Shown here one piece after another: positions 27,671 through 35,206 of a DNA stretch of 64,000 nucleotides. The translations under genes were made by a program, and so were the position numbers. This stretch comes from Cupriavidus lacunae. GTDB taxonomy: Bacteria; Pseudomonadota; Gammaproteobacteria; Burkholderiales; Burkholderiaceae. The DNA is taken from contig NZ_QKWJ01000001.1 in assembly GCF_003353055.1 (NCBI RefSeq), positions 188,235-252,234 of the forward strand. Direction: 5' to 3'. The notes under the pieces are model-generated. The model did not search any database. It saw nothing but the letters and a program-made list of their open reading frames with translations, and had not been told where the DNA came from. Position 1 is the first letter of the stretch. Each line of letters starts with the position of its first letter.

Positions 27671-27864
27671 CATTGGCGCGGGCCCACCCCGGCGCCGGCG
27701 TGCGATTGCGAATCGGCTCATCGACCGGCGCGCTTGCGTGGCCCAGACTGGCCCCTGTGTTCTGCGAACCGATCCCAGGAGAGCCACATGCAAATCACCA
27801 CACCCTTCGACCGACCCGGCATGGCAACGATGCACCGCCTGCCATCGATACGTAACCGCCGCAT

Positions 27865-27881
27865 TGATAACAATGCTATCA
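27865..27881 (+). promoter_or_regulatory. palindrome in the toxin-antitoxin promoter region
   Basis: TGATA-ACAATGC-TATCA lies 30 bases before the antitoxin ATG in an A+T-rich pocket, and its right arm overlaps a possible -10 (TATCAT). Ribbon-helix-helix antitoxins usually repress their own operon through such palindromes, so this is the likely operator. Confidence 0.45.
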
Positions 27882-27910
27882 TCCCTCCATCCGATGGTGA
27901 GGAGGTCAAG

Positions 27911-28147
27911 ATGGCAACACTACTCGTTCGTGGCATCGATGAATCCCTGGTCCAGCGCCTGCGCGAGCGGGCCGTCGCCAACGGCCGCAGCGCCGAGGCC
28001 GAGCACCGCGCCATCCTGGCGCAGGCGCTGGGCGGCACGCGCCGGCGCAGCTTTGCCGAGGTGCTGGCCAGCATCCCGGACGTCGGCCAAGACGCCGACT
28101 TCGAGCGGACCCAGGATTCGGGCGAGGCGCCGCGTGTATTTGATTGA
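27911..28147 (+). CDS. FitA/VapB-like ribbon-helix-helix antitoxin
   Basis: 78 residues. The N-terminal MATLLVRGIDESLVQRLRER has the beta strand plus helix of FitA/StbC-type DNA-binding antitoxins, with NGRSAEAEHRAILAQAL as the second helix. The acidic C-terminus (SIPDVGQDADFERTQDSG) would wrap the toxin and block its active site. An excellent GAGGAGG site stands before the ATG. It overlaps the toxin gene by 14 bases in another frame, the usual arrangement. Confidence 0.85.
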   Translation: MATLLVRGIDESLVQRLRERAVANGRSAEAEHRAILAQALGGTRRRSFAEVLASIPDVGQDADFERTQDSGEAPRVFD

Positions 28148-28550
28148 TACCAACGTCATCAGCGAAACGCGCAAGCGCGAGCGCGCCAACCCGGGCGTGT
28201 GCGCGTTCTTCCGGCAGGCGGCGCGGGAAGGCGCCGCGCTCTACCTGTCGGCGCTGACCGTGGGCGAGCTCCAGCGCGGCGTTGCGCTGATCCGGCATCG
28301 CGGCGATACGGCGCAGGCCGCGGTGCTGGAGCAATGGCTGGCGACGGTGCTGGAGGATTTTGGCCGGCAGGTACTCCCGGTCGATGCCGACGTCGCCCAG
28401 GTCTGGGGCCAGTTGCGCGCGCCGCGGCCGGAGCACGCGCTGGACAAGTTCATCGCGGCGACGGCCCTGATCCACGACCTGACCATTGTCACGCGCAATG
28501 TGGCGGACTTTCGCGGCACGGGCGCGATGGTGCTGAATCCCTTCACCTAG
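28134..28550 (+). CDS. PIN-domain ribonuclease toxin (FitB/VapC-like)
   Basis: 138-residue PIN-domain protein. The four acidic positions of the Mg-dependent RNase site are visible: LIDTNVISE (Asp near 5, Glu near 10), LTVGELQRG (Glu near 44), HALDKFIAATALIHDL (Asp near 104) and TIVTRNVADFRGTG. I place the start at GTG 28134, directly before YLIDTNV; a longer frame reading back over the antitoxin is not credible. The pair matches FitAB/VapBC modules, whose toxins cleave tRNA or rRNA; the target here is unknown. It ends at a bidirectional terminator. Confidence 0.85.
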   Translation: MYLIDTNVISETRKRERANPGVCAFFRQAAREGAALYLSALTVGELQRGVALIRHRGDTAQAAVLEQWLATVLEDFGRQVLPVDADVAQVWGQLRAPRPEHALDKFIAATALIHDLTIVTRNVADFRGTGAMVLNPFT

Positions 28551-28584
28551 GCCAAAAATAAAGGGCCCCGCATAGCGGGGCCCT
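28551..28584 (-). terminator. bidirectional terminator between toxin and decarboxylase genes
   Basis: AGGGCCCCGC-ATA-GCGGGGCCCT is a perfect ten-base stem with a three-base loop. Read on the minus strand it is followed by TTTATTTTT, making an ideal intrinsic terminator for the decarboxylase gene; on the plus strand it lies just after the toxin stop. Confidence 0.88.
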
Positions 28585-28613
28585 GCTCACGTCAGCGGGA
28601 CGCAGACTGGCGC

Positions 28614-30884
28614 TCAGCCGCCCTGCTTCACACAATCGACAAAGTACGCCTTCTGGCCGTCGACCTCTTCCTCGACCAGGCCGTGGATGTCGGTCTCGAA
28701 GCCCGGGAACAGCTTGTTGAACTCGCGCGCAAACTTCAGGTATTGCACGATGGTGCGGTTGAAGCGCTCGCCCGGAATCAGCAGCGGAATGCCCGGCGGA
28801 TACGGCGTCAGCAGGATCGCGGTGACACGGCCTTCGAGTTCGTCCACGGGCACGCGTTCGATTTCGCGGTGCGCCATCATGGCCCAGGCGTCCGACGGCT
28901 TCATCGCCGGTTCCATGTCCGACAGGTACATCTCGGTGGTCACGCGGGCCACGTCGTTGGCCTTGTACACGCTGTGGATGGCATCGCACAGGTCACGCAG
29001 GCCCATGCGTTCGTATTGCGGATGCTTGCCGACGAATTCCGGCAGCACGCGCCACAGCGGCTGGTTCTGGTCGTAGTCGTCCTTGAACTGCTGCAACTCG
29101 GTCACCAGCGAGTTCCAGCGGCCCTTGGTGATGCCGATGGTGAACATGATGAAGAACGAGTACAGCCCGGTCTTCTCGATGATGATGCCGTGCTCGGCCA
29201 GGTACTTGGTGACGATGGCCGCCGGGATGCCGCGCTCGCTGAACTCGCCGTCAACGTCCAGGCCCGGGGTGATGATGGTGGCCTTGATCGGGTCGAGCAG
29301 GTTGAAGCCGTCGGCCAGGTCGCCGAAGCCGTGCCAGCGCTCGTTGGCCTTGAGCATCCATTCTTCGCGGTCGCCGATGCCGTCTTCGATCAGGGCGTCG
29401 GGGCCCCACACCTTGAACCACCAGTCGCCGTTGTTGCCGGCCTCGTAGTCGCCCTCGACCTTGCGCATGGCGCGGCGGAAGTCCAGCGCCTCCTGGATGC
29501 TTTCTTCGACCAGCGCGGTGCCGCCGGGCGCTTCCATCATCGCCGCGGCCACGTCGCACGAGGCGATGATCGAGTATTGCGGGCTGGTCGAGGTGTGCAT
29601 CAGGTACGCCTCGTTGAAGCGGTAGCGGTCCAGCTTGCGCGTCTCGGAATCCTGCACGAGGATCTGCGAGGCCTGCGACAGGCCGGCCAGCAGCTTGTGC
29701 GTGGACTGCGTGGCGAACACCAACGCGTCCTTGCTGCGCGGGCGGTCCTTGCCGATCGCATGCATATTGCGATAGAAATCGTGGAACGCCGCATGCGGCA
29801 GCCAGGCTTCATCGAAGTGCAGCGTGTCGATCTCGGACGCCAGCATTTCCTTGATCTGCTCGGCGTTGTACAGCACGCCGTCGTAGGTACCCTGCGTGAT
29901 GGTCAGGATGCGCGGCTTCTGGTTCTTGGCCTTGCTGGCGAACGGGTGGTTGGCGATCTTCCTTTTGATCGTTTCCGGATCGAACTCGCTCTTCGGGATC
30001 GGGCCGATGATGCCGTAGTGATTGCGCGTGGGCATCAGGAAGACCGGGATCGCACCCGTCATCATGATCGCGTGCAGGATCGACTTGTGGCAGTTGCGGT
30101 CCACCACCACGATATCGCCCGGCGCCACGTTGGCATGCCACACCATCTTGTTCGAGGTGGAGGTGCCATTGGTGACGAAGTACATGTGGTCGGAGTTGAA
30201 GATGCGCGCGGCATTGCGCTCCGACGCGGCCACCGGGCCGGTGTGGTCCAGCAGCTGGCCCAGTTCGTCGACCGCGTTGCAGACGTCGGCGCGCAGCATG
30301 TTCTCGCCGAAGAACTGGTGGAACACCTGGCCCACCGGGCTCTTCAGGAATGCCACGCCGCCCGAGTGCCCGGGGCAGTGCCACGAGTACGAACTGTCCT
30401 GCGCGTAGTCGATCAGTGCCTTGAAGAACGGCGGCGCCAGCGTGTCAAGGTAGACCTTGGCTTCGCGGATGATGTGGCGCGCCACGAACTCCGGCGTGTC
30501 CTCGAACATGTGGATGAAGCCGTGCAGCTCGCGCAGGATATCGTTGGGGATATGGCGCGAGGTGCGGGTCTCGCCGTACAGGAAGATCGGCAGGTCCGAG
30601 TTGCGGCGGCGCACTTCGTTGACGAACGCGCGCAGTTTCTCGATGGCGGCGGCTTCGGGCTGGTCGTCGTCGCGCACGAACTCGTCGTCGTCGATCGACA
30701 CGATAAAGCTCGAGGCGCGGCTCGACTGCTGGGCAAACGAAGTCAGGTCGCCGTAGCTGGTCAGGCCCATCACCTCCATGCCCTCTTTCTCGATCGCTTC
30801 GGCCAGCGCGCGGATGCCCGAGCCGGAGATGTTCTCGGAGCGGAAGTCTTCATCGATGATGATGACGGGAAAGCGGAATTTCAT
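28614..30884 (-). CDS. PLP-dependent arginine/lysine/ornithine decarboxylase (AdiA-like)
   Basis: 756 residues, almost the exact length of E. coli AdiA (arginine) and longer than the lysine enzymes. It has an N-terminal response-regulator-like wing domain (VIIIDEDFRSENISGSGIRA), then the fold-type I core: SWHCPGHSGGVAFLKSP, VVDRNCHKSILHAIMMTGA, HFDEAWLPHAAF and STHKLLAGLSQASQ with the PLP lysine near 397. TPYPPGIPLLIPGE near the C-terminus is typical. The start at 30884 has an AAGGA site. Arginine is the likely substrate by length and similarity, but lysine cannot be excluded. No amino-acid antiporter gene lies beside it. Confidence 0.9.
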   Translation of the reverse strand: MKFRFPVIIIDEDFRSENISGSGIRALAEAIEKEGMEVMGLTSYGDLTSFAQQSSRASSFIVSIDDDEFVRDDDQPEAAAIEKLRAFVNEVRRRNSDLPIFLYGETRTSRHIPNDILRELHGFIHMFEDTPEFVARHIIREAKVYLDTLAPPFFKALIDYAQDSSYSWHCPGHSGGVAFLKSPVGQVFHQFFGENMLRADVCNAVDELGQLLDHTGPVAASERNAARIFNSDHMYFVTNGTSTSNKMVWHANVAPGDIVVVDRNCHKSILHAIMMTGAIPVFLMPTRNHYGIIGPIPKSEFDPETIKRKIANHPFASKAKNQKPRILTITQGTYDGVLYNAEQIKEMLASEIDTLHFDEAWLPHAAFHDFYRNMHAIGKDRPRSKDALVFATQSTHKLLAGLSQASQILVQDSETRKLDRYRFNEAYLMHTSTSPQYSIIASCDVAAAMMEAPGGTALVEESIQEALDFRRAMRKVEGDYEAGNNGDWWFKVWGPDALIEDGIGDREEWMLKANERWHGFGDLADGFNLLDPIKATIITPGLDVDGEFSERGIPAAIVTKYLAEHGIIIEKTGLYSFFIMFTIGITKGRWNSLVTELQQFKDDYDQNQPLWRVLPEFVGKHPQYERMGLRDLCDAIHSVYKANDVARVTTEMYLSDMEPAMKPSDAWAMMAHREIERVPVDELEGRVTAILLTPYPPGIPLLIPGERFNRTIVQYLKFAREFNKLFPGFETDIHGLVEEEVDGQKAYFVDCVKQGG

Positions 30885-30924
30885 CGGGCATCCTTCATGG
30901 AGGAAACGGGGACTTAAAGGACTT

Positions 30925-30972
30925 GAGCCACATGGCCGGCGAGAGGTTCCCCGCAGCGGCGACATGTGGCTC
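30925..30972 (-). promoter_or_regulatory. inverted repeat in the leader of the decarboxylase gene
   Basis: GAGCCACATG and its exact complement CATGTGGCTC are separated by 28 G+C-rich bases, and begin 41 bases upstream of the decarboxylase ATG. It could be an mRNA hairpin or a split operator controlling that gene; it has no T-run and is not an obvious terminator for dcd. Confidence 0.4.
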
Positions 30973-31038
30973 TGACGTCAGGTTTGGCGGCCATTCTGGT
31001 TGGCCAGCCGACCGGCAAGCGCCGGCATTGTAATGCGC

Positions 31039-31605
31039 TCAGGTCTTCGGCAGTGTGACACCGTGCTGGCCCTGGTACTTGCCGCCCCGGTCGGCGTACG
31101 AGGTCTCGCAGATCTCGTCGCTCTCGAAGAACAGCACCTGGGCGCAGCCCTCGCCGGCGTAGATCTTGGCGGGCAGCGGCGTGGTGTTGGAGAACTCAAG
31201 CGTCACATAGCCTTCCCACTCGGGCTCGAACGGCGTCACGTTGACGATGATGCCGCAGCGGGCATAGGTGCTCTTGCCCAGGCAGATGGTCAGCACGCTG
31301 CGTGGGATGCGGAAGTACTCCATGGTGCGCGCCAGCGCGAACGAATTGGGCGGGATGATGCAGACATCACCCTTGAAATCCACGAACGACTTCTCGTCGA
31401 AATTCTTCGGATCGACGATGGTGCTGTTGATATTGGTGAAGATCTTGAATTCGTCGGCGCAGCGGATGTCGTAGCCGTAGCTCGAGGTGCCGTACGAAAC
31501 GATCTTGCGTCCGTCCTGCTCCCGGACCTGGCCTGGCGCGAACGGCTCGATCATGCCGTGCTGCTCCGCCATGCGGCGGATCCATTTGTCGGATTTGATG
31601 CTCAT
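31039..31605 (-). CDS. dcd: dCTP deaminase
   Basis: Converts dCTP to dUTP for thymidylate synthesis. The 188-residue protein has [20 protein letters not shown] near 37-56, [20 protein letters not shown], the nucleotide-binding [19 protein letters not shown] near 111-129 and [14 protein letters not shown]. These match the trimeric dUTPase-like fold of Dcd. Start at ATG 31605 (MSIKSDKWI). It has its own -10-like element and stands between the decarboxylase gene and fdhD in the same direction, with no functional link to either. Confidence 0.95.
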   Translation of the reverse strand: MSIKSDKWIRRMAEQHGMIEPFAPGQVREQDGRKIVSYGTSSYGYDIRCADEFKIFTNINSTIVDPKNFDEKSFVDFKGDVCIIPPNSFALARTMEYFRIPRSVLTICLGKSTYARCGIIVNVTPFEPEWEGYVTLEFSNTTPLPAKIYAGEGCAQVLFFESDEICETSYADRGGKYQGQHGVTLPKT

Positions 31606-31645
31606 AAGGTTGGGAGGGTGGACACACTGGCTCGGAGTGCGCCGC

Positions 31646-31651
31646 ATTGTA
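31646..31651 (-). promoter_or_regulatory. dcd: candidate -10 element for dcd
   Basis: On the minus strand TACAAT precedes the dcd ATG by 40 bases, with TTGAGG 19 bases further upstream as a weak -35. This would separate dcd from the formate dehydrogenase transcript. Confidence 0.4.
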
Positions 31652-31702
31652 CAACCAATCGGCGCCCGCCCCTCAAGCAAAGGACATCCATGCAAGTGGC
31701 TA

Positions 31703-32533
31703 TTACACCACTACATCCTCAGGCAGGCGGTGACGGAAGCGCTCGCGCCCCGTGTAGAGCAGGAAATGCTTGCCGGTGCAGCGCGCGAACAGCGTCAGGT
31801 TGACGCGCCGGGCCATCTGGTAGCCCATCTGCGTGACGCCCGAACGCGACAGCAGGAACGGGATTCCCATCTGCGCGCCCTTGATCACCATCTCGGAGGT
31901 CAGGCGCCCGGTGGTGTAGAAGATCTTGTCGCCGCCCGTCATGTCCTCCAGCCACATGCGCCCGGCAATGGCATCCACGGCATTGTGGCGGCCCACGTCC
32001 TCGACGAACATCAGCAGCTCGGTGCCCTGGAACAGCGCGCAGCCATGCACCGAGCCGGCCTGCTTGTAGACCGACTGCTGCAGCCGGATGGTGTCAATGA
32101 TGCCGTACAGGGTGTCCTGGTCCAGCATGGCGCCCACCGGCAGGCGGATACTGTCGACTTCGTCCAGCAGCGAGCCGAACACGGTGCCCTGCCCGCAACC
32201 GGTGGTCACCACGCGGCGCGCGGTGCGTTCCTCGATGCGGTCCACGCCGTTGCGCGTGGTCACGGCGGCCGACTCGGTTTCCCAGTCGACCTGCACCGCG
32301 GCGATGTCTTCGATCGATTCCACCAGCCGCTGGTTGCGCAGGTAGCCCAGCACCAGGTGCTCGGGCGCGCCGCCCAGCGTCATCAGGGTGACCAGCTCGC
32401 GCTTGTCCAGGTAGACCGTCAGCGGCCGCTCGCCCGGCAGGTAGGCCGCGCGCACGCGGCCCTGCTCGTCGACGACTTCAACCTCTTCGATCAGGGGAAC
32501 GGCTGCCTGGGTAAGCTCGGGACGCAGGGTCAT
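31703..32533 (-). CDS. fdhD: formate dehydrogenase accessory sulfurtransferase FdhD
   Basis: 276 residues. FdhD moves sulfur from the cysteine desulfurase IscS to the molybdenum/tungsten cofactor before its insertion into formate dehydrogenase. Family blocks are present: [17 protein letters not shown] near 60-76, [11 protein letters not shown] near 110, SVHGCALF and the signature [16 protein letters not shown] near 178-193, then [11 protein letters not shown]. In E. coli FdhD the sulfur-carrying loop is CxxC (GCGVCG); here it is CGQG, so only the first cysteine remains. Start at 32533; a longer frame upstream is Arg/Pro-rich and overlaps the next gene. It closes the formate dehydrogenase locus. 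Confidence 0.94.
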   Translation of the reverse strand: MTLRPELTQAAVPLIEEVEVVDEQGRVRAAYLPGERPLTVYLDKRELVTLMTLGGAPEHLVLGYLRNQRLVESIEDIAAVQVDWETESAAVTTRNGVDRIEERTARRVVTTGCGQGTVFGSLLDEVDSIRLPVGAMLDQDTLYGIIDTIRLQQSVYKQAGSVHGCALFQGTELLMFVEDVGRHNAVDAIAGRMWLEDMTGGDKIFYTTGRLTSEMVIKGAQMGIPFLLSRSGVTQMGYQMARRVNLTLFARCTGKHFLLYTGRERFRHRLPEDVVV

Positions 32534-32591
32534 GACGAGACGGCTCGGGGTCGCTGGTGAAAGCCCCGAGCGGCATGCATCGGGGCTGGAG

Positions 32592-32975
32592 TTACGGCGC
32601 CTTTGCAGGCGATTGTACCGCGCCGGCCGCGGGCGGTTTGGCGTCGCCGGCAGTGCCTGCCACGGCTGGTGCCGGGGCGGCCGCGGTCGGCGCCACGAAG
32701 GGTCCCGGATCGGCACATGGGGCGGTCTGCGCGGGCTCGCGCACTTCCTTGCCCTGCGCCTTGCGGTCGGCGTAGTAATGCGCAGCGGTCTTGTCCTGGG
32801 CACGGCACAGCTGGTAGGCGGCGACCTTGTCCGACCAGGCGGCACGCGCCTTGGTCTCGGCGGCCTTGGCCTGCTGGGCCTCGGTCGGCGGCGGCAGCTT
32901 GGCCTGTGCGCCCGGGGTATAGGCCGCGAAAGCGGCGCCGGCAGCTGCGGCGATCAGCGTCAGGATGCGTGTCAT
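32592..32975 (-). CDS. small exported protein of unknown function in the fdh locus
   Basis: 127 residues that I do not recognise. A signal peptide is likely (MTRILTLIAAAAGAAFAAYT, cleaved near AQA at 23-25). The mature part has a helical Lys/Ala/Gln-rich segment (TEAQQAKAAETKARAAWSDK) with AAYQLCRAQDK, then a second cysteine in APCADPGPF, and ends in an Ala/Pro-rich tail. Two cysteines could form a disulfide in the periplasm. It lies 35 bases downstream of fdhC and 58 upstream of fdhD, in the same direction, so it is probably cotranscribed and may serve the periplasmic side of the enzyme. Confidence 0.65.
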   Translation of the reverse strand: MTRILTLIAAAAGAAFAAYTPGAQAKLPPPTEAQQAKAAETKARAAWSDKVAAYQLCRAQDKTAAHYYADRKAQGKEVREPAQTAPCADPGPFVAPTAAAPAPAVAGTAGDAKPPAAGAVQSPAKAP

Positions 32976-33010
32976 CGTCGAAGATTCCCGATTTATCGTT
33001 GGTAGCCGCT

Positions 33011-34231
33011 TCAGGCTTCGCCGGGGCTATGCCGCGCCGGGCGCCCCGCGGCGGCATCCGGGCCGGCCGAGCGCTGGGCCGGGATCTTGCCGGCCTTGAT
33101 GTCGTCGTACCAGAGCTCGTGGTGTTCCTGGGCCCAGGCCTCGTCCACCCAGCCGTCGCGCATGGCGCGGTAGGCGCCTTCCATGCCGATGGTGCCCATG
33201 TAGATATGGCCGCAGGCCATGGCGATCATCAGGACGGCGGCGATGCCATGGATCACGTTGGCGATCTGCATGGTGGCGCGGTAGTAGTCCATGCCCGGCA
33301 CGATCATGTCGAGCACCCAGCCGGACGCCGACAGGACCAGGCCGAACACCACCAGGCCGCCCCAGAACCACAGCTTCTCGCCGGCATTGAAGCGGCTGCT
33401 CGGCACGTGCTTGCCGGTCACCAGGCCGCCCAGGCTGGTCACCCAGCGGATGTCGTCACGGCTGGGCAGGTTGTCGCGCACGAAGATCACGAAGGCAACG
33501 ATGATCGAGAGCGTAAAGACCGGGCCCACCACGTTGTGCAGGTTCTTCAGCAGGTACGTCAGCCAGCCGAACAGCGCATGACCCATCACCGGCAGCAGGA
33601 AATGCTTGCCGAACAACATCACGATGCCCGAGACCGCCAGCACCACGAACGAAATCGCCATGGTCCAGTGCACGACCCGCTCGGCCGGCGTGAAGCGTTC
33701 GATCATGCGGCCGGTGCGCGGCTCCTTCAGCGGAATGGTGCCGCGCCAGGCAAAGAATGCCAGGATGGCGGCGGGAACCAGGATCACCAGCCAGCCACCC
33801 CATACGGTGATCACGCCGTTGCGGAACAGGCGCCACTGCTGGCCGGTGCGCTGGACCAGCACGCCGGCTTCCTTGGCGGGCAGGCTGCTGTAGTGCGCCT
33901 GGTCGGAATTGACCTCGCGCCAGACCGGCGCGTTATTGCCCGGCTGCTCCTTCGTGCGCGCCTGCTGCGATTGCGCCTCGGCGGCGATGTCGCGCCTTGG
34001 CACGTTGAAGATATTCTCCGAAGCGATGCCCGCGAAAGGCTGTACCGGATGCGTCGCCGGATTATTGGTATCGGCGGCAGCGCCTGCGGCCTGCGGCGCG
34101 GAGGCCGCGGTCTGTGCGGATGCGGATGCGCCGGTGCCGGCCATGGCCAGCGCCGCCAGCGCGCCAGCGGCCAGCCATCCCCACCAGCGACCAGCCAGGC
34201 CCGCGCGGCACGAAGTCTGCGTCGGCGTCAT
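33011..34231 (-). CDS. fdhC: formate dehydrogenase cytochrome b (gamma) subunit FdhC
   Basis: 406 residues against about 217 in E. coli FdnI. A signal peptide (about 1-40) and a soluble stretch of about 100 residues (ENIFNVPRRDIAAEAQSQQA, VWREVNSDQAHYSSLPAKEA) precede the membrane part: a helix near 147-165, then RFTPAERVVHWTMAISFVVL, a conserved His-bearing helix, LLKNLHNVVGPVFTLSIIVA, LWFWGGLVVFGLVLSASGWV and VIHGIAAVLMIAMACGHIYM. The paired histidines would hold two b haems that pass electrons from FdhB to quinone. An AAGGAGG site precedes the ATG. The extra N-terminal helix and soluble region are typical of the longer FdhC type. Confidence 0.92.
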   Translation of the reverse strand: MTPTQTSCRAGLAGRWWGWLAAGALAALAMAGTGASASAQTAASAPQAAGAAADTNNPATHPVQPFAGIASENIFNVPRRDIAAEAQSQQARTKEQPGNNAPVWREVNSDQAHYSSLPAKEAGVLVQRTGQQWRLFRNGVITVWGGWLVILVPAAILAFFAWRGTIPLKEPRTGRMIERFTPAERVVHWTMAISFVVLAVSGIVMLFGKHFLLPVMGHALFGWLTYLLKNLHNVVGPVFTLSIIVAFVIFVRDNLPSRDDIRWVTSLGGLVTGKHVPSSRFNAGEKLWFWGGLVVFGLVLSASGWVLDMIVPGMDYYRATMQIANVIHGIAAVLMIAMACGHIYMGTIGMEGAYRAMRDGWVDEAWAQEHHELWYDDIKAGKIPAQRSAGPDAAAGRPARHSPGEA

Positions 34232-34283
34232 ATGCCCTCCTTCGGGTCATCGATGGCTCGCGCCCGGTTTCCCTGCTGCGCGG

Positions 34284-34520
34284 TCATTGCGTGCGGTTGT
34301 ATTCGTTCTGGTTCTGGTTGCGCTGGTGGATCTGGTTCTCCCAGCTGGTCTTGTCGCCCGGCGTCCAGCCCTTGACCACGAACGGGTCGTCAGGCGCGCC
34401 CTGGTAGGCCGGCGCGTCCGACTTGCGGTGCGAGGCGCCGATGGTCTGCGGCTTCTCGCTGCAGGCCGCCAGCATGGCGGCGCACAGCGACAGCAAGGCA
34501 ATCGTGCGGAGGCGGCTCAT
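34284..34520 (-). CDS. small lipoprotein between fdhB and fdhC
   Basis: 78-residue protein starting MSRLRTIALLSLCAAMLAAC, a lipoprotein signal with lipobox LAAC at Cys20. The mature part is polar, with SDAPAYQGAPDDPFVVKGWT near the middle and an Asn/Gln-rich end (IHQRNQNQNEYNRTQ). Its ATG overlaps the fdhB stop as ATGA, so its making is coupled to fdhB. I know no function; a role in holding or docking the FdhAB pair at the membrane is a guess from position. Confidence 0.75.
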   Translation of the reverse strand: MSRLRTIALLSLCAAMLAACSEKPQTIGASHRKSDAPAYQGAPDDPFVVKGWTPGDKTSWENQIHQRNQNQNEYNRTQ

Positions 34521-35191
34521 GACGGCTGGCCTCCCCCCGCGGCAGGTGATGCTGGCACGGCGGGCGCGGCCGGTGCCGCGGGCGCAGCTTGTGCGCCACC
34601 CTTGTTCGTGCCGTAGGCAGTGCCCCAGCCAAACACGTCGCCACCCGTGCCGCGCTTGATCACGCGGTTGCGCAGGATGTCGGCAATCACGTCGCCGTCG
34701 CCGCCGAGCAGTGCCTTGGTCGAGCACATTTCCGCGCATAGTGGCAGCTTGCCTTCGGCCAGGCGGTTGCGGCCGTACTTCTCGAACTCGGCCTCGCTGC
34801 CGTTCTTTTCCGGGCCGCCGGCGCAGAATGTGCACTTGTCCATCTTGCCGCGCACGCCAAAGGTGCCGGTCGACGGGAACTGCGGCGCACCGAACGGGCA
34901 GGCATAGGAGCAGTAGCCGCAGCCGATGCAGACGTCCTTGTCGTGCAGCACCACGCCGTCCTCGGTGCGGTAGAAGCAGTCGACCGGGCAGACGGCCATG
35001 CAGGGTGCGTCCGAACAGTGCATGCAGGCCACTGAGATCGATTTCTCGGCGCCGACCATGCCGTCGTTGACGGTGACCACGCGGCGCCGGTTCACGCCCC
35101 AGGGCACCTCGTGCTCGTTCTTGCAGGCAGTGACGCAGCTGTTGCACTCGATGCAGCGCTCGGCGTCACAGATAAATTTCATGCGTGCCAT
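34517..35191 (-). CDS. fdhB: formate dehydrogenase iron-sulfur (beta) subunit FdhB
   Basis: 224-residue four-cluster ferredoxin-like subunit that takes electrons from FdhA. Cysteine sets are CIECNSCVTACK near 13-23, CMHCSDAPCMAVCP near 56-69, CIGCGYCSYACPF near 88-100 and CTFCA with LCAEMC further on. Unlike E. coli FdnH it has no C-terminal membrane helix; instead it ends in an Ala/Pro-rich tail (AAPAAPAAPAVPASPAAGGG). It must rely on FdhC or another partner for attachment. An AGAGGAA site precedes the ATG, and fdhA ends 15 bases upstream. Confidence 0.94.
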   Translation of the reverse strand: MARMKFICDAERCIECNSCVTACKNEHEVPWGVNRRRVVTVNDGMVGAEKSISVACMHCSDAPCMAVCPVDCFYRTEDGVVLHDKDVCIGCGYCSYACPFGAPQFPSTGTFGVRGKMDKCTFCAGGPEKNGSEAEFEKYGRNRLAEGKLPLCAEMCSTKALLGGDGDVIADILRNRVIKRGTGGDVFGWGTAYGTNKGGAQAAPAAPAAPAVPASPAAGGGQPS

Positions 35192-35206
35192 GGTGTTCCT
35201 CTGCTC

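Noticed and set aside
28683-30917. 744-codon plus-strand frame opposite the decarboxylase gene
   Set aside because: Antisense shadow; the minus-strand reading carries all PLP-enzyme motifs.
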